Shown piece after piece: positions 58,352 to 64,000 of a DNA stretch of 64,000 nt. Made by a program: the position numbers and the translations under genes. The notes below the pieces were generated by a model that saw only the letters and a list, made by a program, of their open reading frames with translations, searched no databases and was not told the origin of the DNA. Source of the stretch: Mucilaginibacter sp. (GTDB taxonomy: Bacteria; Bacteroidota; Bacteroidia; Sphingobacteriales; Sphingobacteriaceae). The stretch is taken from NCBI RefSeq assembly GCF_028288225.1, contig NZ_JAQBOC010000007.1:62001-126000 (forward strand), in the 5' to 3' direction. Positions within the stretch are counted from its first letter, which is position 1, and each line of letters begins with the position of its first letter.

Positions 58352-60802
58352 ATGTTTAACAACGAAGCATTGGACGTCGTCATTGGCATCGTCCTCGTTT
58401 ACCTCCTGTACAGTATGCTGATCACCATTATGGGTGAATACGTTTCTACGAAACTCGGCCTGCGCGCCCGGCTCCTGCGTGTCGCTATCGAAAGAATGCT
58501 TAATGACGGTTATTATCGTCAGCTTAAAACGCCCCGGCAGCATCGGATCCAGTTTTGGTTAGTGAAACGATTTATGTTTGAACCCGATGGCTTTAAGTCG
58601 AGTTTTGCCGGACGCTTTTATGAATTTCCCGCGATCAAGTTTCTGAGCCGGATCGAAACCGAAAACAAGAAACGTTTTGACCTGACTAAGCCCTCCTATT
58701 TTAGCGCCGCCTATTTTGCGGATACCTTGATTGATATCCTGAAAGAAAAAAGCAGCGGCAAGACGAATGTCCAACGCATTGCTTATACATTACATTATAA
58801 CACACAGCACATTCAGCCTCAGACCTTAAAGATCATTCGTAACCATTTTACCAATGCGCAAGAGGACCTGTCCAAATTTAAAGCCAATTTGGTGCAATGG
58901 TTTGACGAGACGATGGACCGCTGTAATGGCTGGTATAAAAGAAAATTACAGTTCGTCCTCTTTTACTTGGGCTTAGTCGTAGCGATTGCCTTTAACATCG
59001 ACAGCATTCACATTGCGCGTATTCTTTCGCGCGACAAAGAAGCACGTCAGCAACTAGTGGACATGGGTGTTCGCTTAGCCAAGGATACGGCCACGTATAA
59101 AGATTTTACCGGGCGTGCAAGTGATACGCTCCGAGGGAAGGCCATTCTAGACAAGGGTTTTGACCATGTGACCAAGGATATCCAGGCCGCTAATTTGATA
59201 TTAGGCTTAGGCTGGCACTATGCACCGCCATTGGTGAATACCACGGTGGTCTGGAGCAAGCCTGATATCGCTCATTTGCCGCTACTCAAATCCTATGCAA
59301 AACTAAGCGAGCTCCAGGCCAGCCTAAAAAAACGGCTCACAGAGCGGCAGGTAACCTTGCAACATCAACTCGGTCAAGCGGCTATTTACCGTTTAGATGT
59401 ATTGGTGTTCAAAAATCAGCTACAACAAGCCACTCCCGCCAAGCTGTTAGAAGCCTATAGCCAAAAAGTCGCCGATACCGTCAAATTAACAGGGCAAATA
59501 CTCACCGGGCGTGCTGCCTTGCGTGCCGATTCGTTAAACTGGCGTGAAAACGCCAGGCAAATGCTGGCCATGTCTCAGCCGCTGTTGAAAGCACCTTTGA
59601 TACGCCTGAGCGATGTCAAATTTAAAAAGGCAGCCACCTATGAACTTATCGGGCAGCGCAAAAGTGATTTTTGGGAAGTACTGGGCTACCTTTTGCGCGG
59701 TTTCTTTAGCCATTTACCCGGCTTACTGATCACGGCGCTGGCTCTATCCTTAGGCGCGCCATTCTGGTTCGATCTATTGAATAAGCTGGTCTCTATCCGT
59801 GCTGCAGGCGTTAAACCCGAGGAAAAGAAAATCGTTCCGACAACGGAACAACCGGGTGTCAACCCGCTACCGATCCCCGCACCAGTTCCGGCCACTGACA
59901 CTGATGAAGCAGGTGCGGCACTTGATGCACTCACCGGGCAATTGGTGGGCGAGCAAGGCATCATAGGCTTGGGCCTGAAGTTACAGCCTCCCGGCATTTT
60001 GGTCATGGTGACCAGCCAACAGGTTATCACCTACCTGACCAACAAATACGGCAATACCTGGCCGCTGTCCCCAACAGCCACGTTGCCGTTGACCTTTGCA
60101 GTGGAGGGTCTCAATTTTCTGCACGCCGGGACTTGTGGCGGACAAATCAGTAATGCCGCTCTGATGTCGAACAGCGGCACACTTGGCGCCTTCCTCAGAA
60201 AAACCGGCTCAAATGACGATTACTTTATTTCCTGCTGGCATGTGCTCAAGGATAACTATCGATATAAGGACCCGGCGGTGAACTTAGATATTGTGGCCTT
60301 CAATAATAACGTACCGGGAACATCGCCGATCGGCACCATTGTCGACGGTTGTTTGACCGACAAATTGGATGTGGGCATTGCCCGTTGTACCGCAGCTGCG
60401 CCTAAACCAGCAAATACCCAAGGAACTTTTAGCGTAAAGAAGCAACACCGCGCGGTTACCGCCTACGATGGCTTGGTGAGTACGCCCGTGCAGATCCAGG
60501 GGATGGCCAGTCAACTGGTGGACGCTACCATCTTTCAGTATAAACTGAACATAACTATTCCCTATGACGACGGACACGATTATATGCTCTATGATGTTTT
60601 CAGCCTTATTCAGACCGATGATCAGGGTAATATCTCTGCTCCGACCACCAAAGGGGATTCAGGCGCCCTGGTTCTGGAAGCCGGTACAGGTGTCCCGCTG
60701 GGTATGATCTTCGGCGGTAATCAAAATTACTCCTACGCGATCAAATTCAGCAATATATTCGATACCGATCAACCCTACCACGGTTATTATTTTAATATCT
60801 AA
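58352..60802 (+). CDS. Membrane protein with C-terminal trypsin-like serine protease domain
   Basis: An 816-residue protein. Helix 1 is at residues 6-28 (LDVVIGIVLVYLLYSMLITIMGEYV), helix 2 about 206-224, helix 3 about 440-462, with a helical region between 225 and 440. After a Pro-rich linker (residues 480-515) comes a chymotrypsin-fold protease of about 290 residues with a complete triad: His630 in FISCWHVLKD, Asp673 in DKLDVGIARC, Ser770 in TTKGDSGALVLE. The His-Asp-Ser spacing (43 and 97) is close to chymotrypsin. The N-terminal part resembles hypothetical bacterial membrane proteins without known role. ATG 58352 is preferred to 58313. Codon use is visibly more G+C-rich than the flanking genes. 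It is followed 11 bases later by the exported partner gene. Confidence 0.78.
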   Translation: MFNNEALDVVIGIVLVYLLYSMLITIMGEYVSTKLGLRARLLRVAIERMLNDGYYRQLKTPRQHRIQFWLVKRFMFEPDGFKSSFAGRFYEFPAIKFLSRIETENKKRFDLTKPSYFSAAYFADTLIDILKEKSSGKTNVQRIAYTLHYNTQHIQPQTLKIIRNHFTNAQEDLSKFKANLVQWFDETMDRCNGWYKRKLQFVLFYLGLVVAIAFNIDSIHIARILSRDKEARQQLVDMGVRLAKDTATYKDFTGRASDTLRGKAILDKGFDHVTKDIQAANLILGLGWHYAPPLVNTTVVWSKPDIAHLPLLKSYAKLSELQASLKKRLTERQVTLQHQLGQAAIYRLDVLVFKNQLQQATPAKLLEAYSQKVADTVKLTGQILTGRAALRADSLNWRENARQMLAMSQPLLKAPLIRLSDVKFKKAATYELIGQRKSDFWEVLGYLLRGFFSHLPGLLITALALSLGAPFWFDLLNKLVSIRAAGVKPEEKKIVPTTEQPGVNPLPIPAPVPATDTDEAGAALDALTGQLVGEQGIIGLGLKLQPPGILVMVTSQQVITYLTNKYGNTWPLSPTATLPLTFAVEGLNFLHAGTCGGQISNAALMSNSGTLGAFLRKTGSNDDYFISCWHVLKDNYRYKDPAVNLDIVAFNNNVPGTSPIGTIVDGCLTDKLDVGIARCTAAAPKPANTQGTFSVKKQHRAVTAYDGLVSTPVQIQGMASQLVDATIFQYKLNITIPYDDGHDYMLYDVFSLIQTDDQGNISAPTTKGDSGALVLEAGTGVPLGMIFGGNQNYSYAIKFSNIFDTDQPYHGYYFNI

Positions 60803-60813
60803 ACCCCAAATAA

Positions 60814-63426
60814 ATGAAAAAGATCCTTACTCTACTCAGCTTTGTGCTCCTGCTGCTGCTCTCGGCCGGTATGGCGCAGGCGCAAATCATTTACCTGAAT
60901 GTGAACGCCTCTGGTGAAACCTCCATTTGGCTGGATAAAACAAGCTTATATAAGGACAATATTAACCAGCTGCCCATTAAGGGCACGAATGGCTTTAAGA
61001 TCAAGCTGACCAATTTGTCGGGTAGTGTTGCCGAGGTTGTTATTAAAGGCCGCGATGATCTGTTACCTCGCGGTACTACCCTGACGCCCTTATCGATCGC
61101 AGACTTTGGACCAGTGCTTACCTCCATGAATACGCTGACCACGGATGAAAAACTTTACCTATTTGTCAACAGCCATAGCTATAACCTGAAGCAGCCTTTT
61201 TCGATCATTTTTGGGCTAAAGAACCAGCCTGCAACTACCTTTACGGCCAACTTTATTCCAGTTGACGCGACGGGGACACCTGCTGATGTGGCGGCGGCAC
61301 CGGCGGCTCAACCCCTGGTGTCAAATCCGAACCCTGCTGGCGCCAACAACGGAGCAACGGCCAAAAAAAACGAAGTATATCATCCGGGAAGCGCCGTTTA
61401 TGACGCTTTAAAACTCAACGACCCCACCTTAACGCAACAACAACTGTTAGCTATTATCGGGTATTATTACCCTGGTCAAACGATACAAACGCCCGCCAAT
61501 GCGGTGAGCGCTGTTGTCAATAATCCATTTTTAAAACCGCTGATCACACAAGCCTTTGCTAATAAAGCGATTAAGCCCGACGAGAATGTGGCCCAGTCGG
61601 CCAGTGCGGTGAGTTCAGCGCTGTCTCTATCCTCTATCGGCGGTCTGGATGTAACCAATTTGGCCGATGGTCTCGCGAAGTTCTTAGTGAAAAGGGCCAA
61701 GGAGGAGTTAAGTGCTGCCTTCTTTGTGAAACTGAAAAAGGCGATCAATGATCAACCGGATCTAAAAACACTTTTCCCCAAAACCACCGATTTACTCAAC
61801 TCGATCGATGACCAGGTATATAACTACCAGCAATACCTTCAAAATTTAAGGGAAGCCTTCAAAAATGACATCGAGGCGCTGGATAACAACCTCCCGGGCA
61901 TCATTCGTAATCATGCCACTTATTTCGCGGCCCAGCATACGCTTGCCGCCGGTATTACCGGTGGTTGCTATGTCGTGAGCGGCCTGCGTAAACAAGTGCA
62001 TCCGGGGGATATCTTGGCAAACTATCCGCTCAGTTCCCTCGATAAAGAGCCCGAAGCTTGGGAAGGCTCGATACAAACCTTGCAGTTATTGAGCAGTGCC
62101 TTGCGCGATACGTCGTCGGCTGATGCCAAATACTGGGTCAATATCAAGTATATGCGTCAGCTGGTTGCAGACAAAAAAAACGTGCAGCTTTTCCTTGGCT
62201 TGATTTACGAGCAAGCCAAGACGAATTATAACAGCATTTCTTATGGTGGGGGTAAAAGCTTAGTTTCCTTGCTGAATGACTTCGGTACAAACCACCTGAC
62301 CGATGCCGCGAAGTTTGATGTGTATAAGGCTTATCTGCTGCAGTTCGCTGAAAAGACTGATGCGCTCAACAAGATGATCCAGGACTATCAAAAGCCCGCG
62401 AATGATTCCTTGGCGGTGGAACAATACAAGAAATATTTCGATGGCGCCAAGGATCTGTTGGTATATGCTTTGAAAGTAACGGATCTCCCGGATGTAGCTA
62501 CTCTGTTACCAGCAACCACCGCACTCAAGACGGACCTGCCACGTTACCTGACGCTGCTAGGTTCGGTGTCCGATTTGGCGGTAGACATCAATCGCAAGAA
62601 TTACTCTTCCGCGATCAATCAATTATTGGTGATCTACAATGCGATCTACACTAAACCATTAACCGCTGACCTGGCTGTGGCGAGAACAGCGCTAGGCACC
62701 CAAACCGTGGTCAAGGCCGCCGACATTACACTTCAAAATAGAGGAACCTTCACTGTGGAACAAGTATCTTATGCGGAGGCCGTTCGCGACATGAATGAAG
62801 CGAAATCACATCAGGCAAATTTGGTGAGGTATGGCGCCTTTATGGCCGCGATCGCCACAGCCAAAACCAGCGACCAGGTGGAGCAAGCCCTGGAGTCTTT
62901 TGTCTTACCGGCCGGGTCCTCCAGTATCAAACGCGAAAGCCCGTTCAATGTGTCGCTGAATGCTTATACCGGATTGTTCCTGGGTTATGAGCAGATCCAG
63001 GACGTTCCATCTTCCTTCCATGTCAACAGTTGGGGATTGACCGCGCCGGTGGGCGTAGCGATCAGCCTTGGCGAGCATCAATTTTTCCCGCCCTTTAAAA
63101 ACGGACATTCGTCCACGTCACTATTTATCTCGCTGATCGATGTGGGTGCTGTGGCAGCCTATCGCTTTAAGGATAACCAAACCGCGCAGGTACCTAAAAT
63201 TGAGCTCAAGAACATCTTTTCACCAGGTGTCTTCTTGTCGCTCGGTATACCTAAAACACCCTTATCGCTGAACTTTGGCGTACAATCCGGGCCGAATCTG
63301 CGCGAGATCAACAATGAGAATACCGTGCAACCGGCAGATGATGCCAGTAATAAATTATACTGGCGATTCAGCGCTTCGCTCGTTGTCGACATTCCATTAC
63401 TTAACTTCTATACGAAGTCCAAATAG
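60814..63426 (+). CDS. Large exported protein, partner of the membrane protease
   Basis: An 870-residue protein with a signal peptide (residues 1-23, MAQA|Q). An N-terminal beta domain (to about residue 150, TSIWLDKTSLYKDNINQLPIKG) is followed by an Ala/Pro-rich linker, a long mainly helical middle (residues 190-680), and a final beta-rich part ending SASLVVDIPLLNFYTKSK, which resembles the last strands of an outer-membrane or surface protein. I know no family. The 11-base gap, shared composition and a strong terminator behind it mark it as co-expressed with the protease gene; it could be substrate, tether or outer-envelope partner. Confidence 0.72.
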   Translation: MKKILTLLSFVLLLLLSAGMAQAQIIYLNVNASGETSIWLDKTSLYKDNINQLPIKGTNGFKIKLTNLSGSVAEVVIKGRDDLLPRGTTLTPLSIADFGPVLTSMNTLTTDEKLYLFVNSHSYNLKQPFSIIFGLKNQPATTFTANFIPVDATGTPADVAAAPAAQPLVSNPNPAGANNGATAKKNEVYHPGSAVYDALKLNDPTLTQQQLLAIIGYYYPGQTIQTPANAVSAVVNNPFLKPLITQAFANKAIKPDENVAQSASAVSSALSLSSIGGLDVTNLADGLAKFLVKRAKEELSAAFFVKLKKAINDQPDLKTLFPKTTDLLNSIDDQVYNYQQYLQNLREAFKNDIEALDNNLPGIIRNHATYFAAQHTLAAGITGGCYVVSGLRKQVHPGDILANYPLSSLDKEPEAWEGSIQTLQLLSSALRDTSSADAKYWVNIKYMRQLVADKKNVQLFLGLIYEQAKTNYNSISYGGGKSLVSLLNDFGTNHLTDAAKFDVYKAYLLQFAEKTDALNKMIQDYQKPANDSLAVEQYKKYFDGAKDLLVYALKVTDLPDVATLLPATTALKTDLPRYLTLLGSVSDLAVDINRKNYSSAINQLLVIYNAIYTKPLTADLAVARTALGTQTVVKAADITLQNRGTFTVEQVSYAEAVRDMNEAKSHQANLVRYGAFMAAIATAKTSDQVEQALESFVLPAGSSSIKRESPFNVSLNAYTGLFLGYEQIQDVPSSFHVNSWGLTAPVGVAISLGEHQFFPPFKNGHSSTSLFISLIDVGAVAAYRFKDNQTAQVPKIELKNIFSPGVFLSLGIPKTPLSLNFGVQSGPNLREINNENTVQPADDASNKLYWRFSASLVVDIPLLNFYTKSK

Positions 63427-63443
63427 GCGCTGAAAAAGCCCTC

Positions 63444-63486
63444 AAACAACAGAGGAATGCGCGAATCGTGCATTCCTCTGTTGTTG
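63444..63486 (+). terminator. Intrinsic terminator after the protease/partner operon
   Basis: CAACAGAGGAATGC (63447-63460) and GCATTCCTCTGTTG (63470-63483) form a perfect 14-bp stem followed by TTGTTTAAT, 20 bases past the stop. Confidence 0.85.
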
Positions 63487-63506
63487 TTTAATACATCATG
63501 TCACGA

Positions 63507-63593
63507 TCAAGGCGCCTGATCATGTACCAGGCTCGCTAGCTTCCACTGTCCATCTTCTTTGATCATTTGCATAACGCCAATTTCCCCGGAATA
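63507..63593 (-). pseudogene. 3' fragment of an NTF2/SnoaL-like gene
   Basis: Read on the minus strand, 28 codons give YSGEIGVMQMIKEDGQWKLA, SLVHDQAP and stop, with an in-frame stop directly upstream. The pattern K-D/E-G-Q-W-K-(I/L) is the usual end of NTF2-like/SnoaL domain proteins. The rest of the gene is absent, so this is a truncated remnant at the right edge of the operon above. Confidence 0.4.
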
Positions 63594-63713
63594 TCAAATA
63601 AGTGATCCAAGTGTCACACACATTTAGTGTCAAATGACATTTTTTATGCTGTTTTTTCTTCTCAATTTTGATATGTTATTTCGATGGACGAATGACCTGG
63701 AAAATTAAAGGAA

Positions 63714-64000
63714 ATGAAAAAATTAGAAAATAAAGTAGCTGTTATTACGGGCGCTACCAGCGGTATGGCCCTTGCCACCGCAAAATTATTTGTTGAAGAA
63801 GGCGCATATGTATTTATCACAGGTCGCCGGCAGGAACAATTGGATGCGGCAGTGAAGGAAATAGGCCGGAATATCACCGGAGTTAGGGCTGATTCAGCCA
63901 ACCTTGCGGACCTTGACCATTTGTATGAAGTGGTAAAGGCTGAAAAAGGCCGGATAGATATTCTTTATGCCAGTTCGGGCGTAGGCGATTTTGGTATTCC
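63714..64000 (+). CDS. Short-chain dehydrogenase/reductase, N-terminal part (cut by window edge)
   Basis: The first 95 codons of an SDR-family NAD(P)-dependent oxidoreductase: KKLENKVAVITGATSGMALATAKLF, then VFITGRRQEQLD, ADSANLADLDHL and the NAG-equivalent segment ILYASSGVGDFGIP. The glycine motif reads TGxxxGMA instead of TGxxxGIG, and ASSG replaces NNAG; both are tolerated variants in one SDR subgroup. GAAAGGAA-like sequence lies before the ATG. The active-site YxxxK lies beyond the window. Confidence 0.88.
   Translation, partial: MKKLENKVAVITGATSGMALATAKLFVEEGAYVFITGRRQEQLDAAVKEIGRNITGVRADSANLADLDHLYEVVKAEKGRIDILYASSGVGDFGI

Overview
The window looks like chromosomal DNA from a Sphingobacteriaceae-type Bacteroidota (Mucilaginibacter/Pedobacter-like). 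The evidence is the repeated occurrence of the Bacteroidota -7 promoter word TAnnTTTG close to start codons, an S16 protein with a long Ala/Glu-rich tail, DUF4175, DUF4403 and DUF3857/DUF2569 proteins, YXWGXW-repeat proteins, and many palindromic intergenic repeats. Genus placement is an inference from gene content; no rRNA is present.

Layout. 1-5.5 kb: end of a cdsA operon, dusB, apaG and two paralogous YXWGXW secreted proteins. 5.7-10.7 kb: zinc metallopeptidase, FAD oxidoreductase with a damaged-looking 5' end, an eroded toxin-antitoxin locus with a paralogous orphan antitoxin, recQ. 11-15.2 kb: the trmD/rimM/rpsP ribosome-tRNA group, interrupted by VOC, XRE and small membrane genes. 15.5-24.4 kb: a PAS protein with a histidine phosphoacceptor but no ATPase, pfkA, a two-gene DsbD, birA, rsfS, ftsH, LUD protein. 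24.6-28.8 kb: an amino-acid-oxidase-like flavoenzyme beside a thiamine-diphosphate 2-oxoacid decarboxylase, an Ehrlich-type pair.

30.4-35.7 kb is an A+T-rich accessory island and the strongest candidate for an undescribed system: a Dam-type adenine methyltransferase overlapping a 766-residue protein that reads as PD-(D/E)XK-like + DGQHR (DndB-like) + HEPN-like, then a four-helix membrane protein and a second DGQHR protein. Methyltransferase debris lies upstream and a 1.2-kb mosaic of nested inverted repeats downstream.

37-49 kb: gpx, ybeY, an anti-sigma-type ATPase, a large DUF4175 protein, a DUF3857 transglutaminase-like protein bracketed by 34-bp direct repeats, a marR-MFS pair with a clear palindromic operator, and lipoproteins. 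49.9-54.3 kb: a histidine kinase, a response regulator, a REC-PAS-kinase hybrid and an Mrr-like nuclease. 55.8-57.8 kb: tRNA-Pro(GGG) followed by duplicated tRNA 3' ends, one interrupted by an IS1182-type element. 58.3-63.4 kb: a two-gene unit with different codon use, coding for a membrane protein with a complete C-terminal trypsin-like triad and an exported 870-residue partner. The window ends inside an SDR gene.
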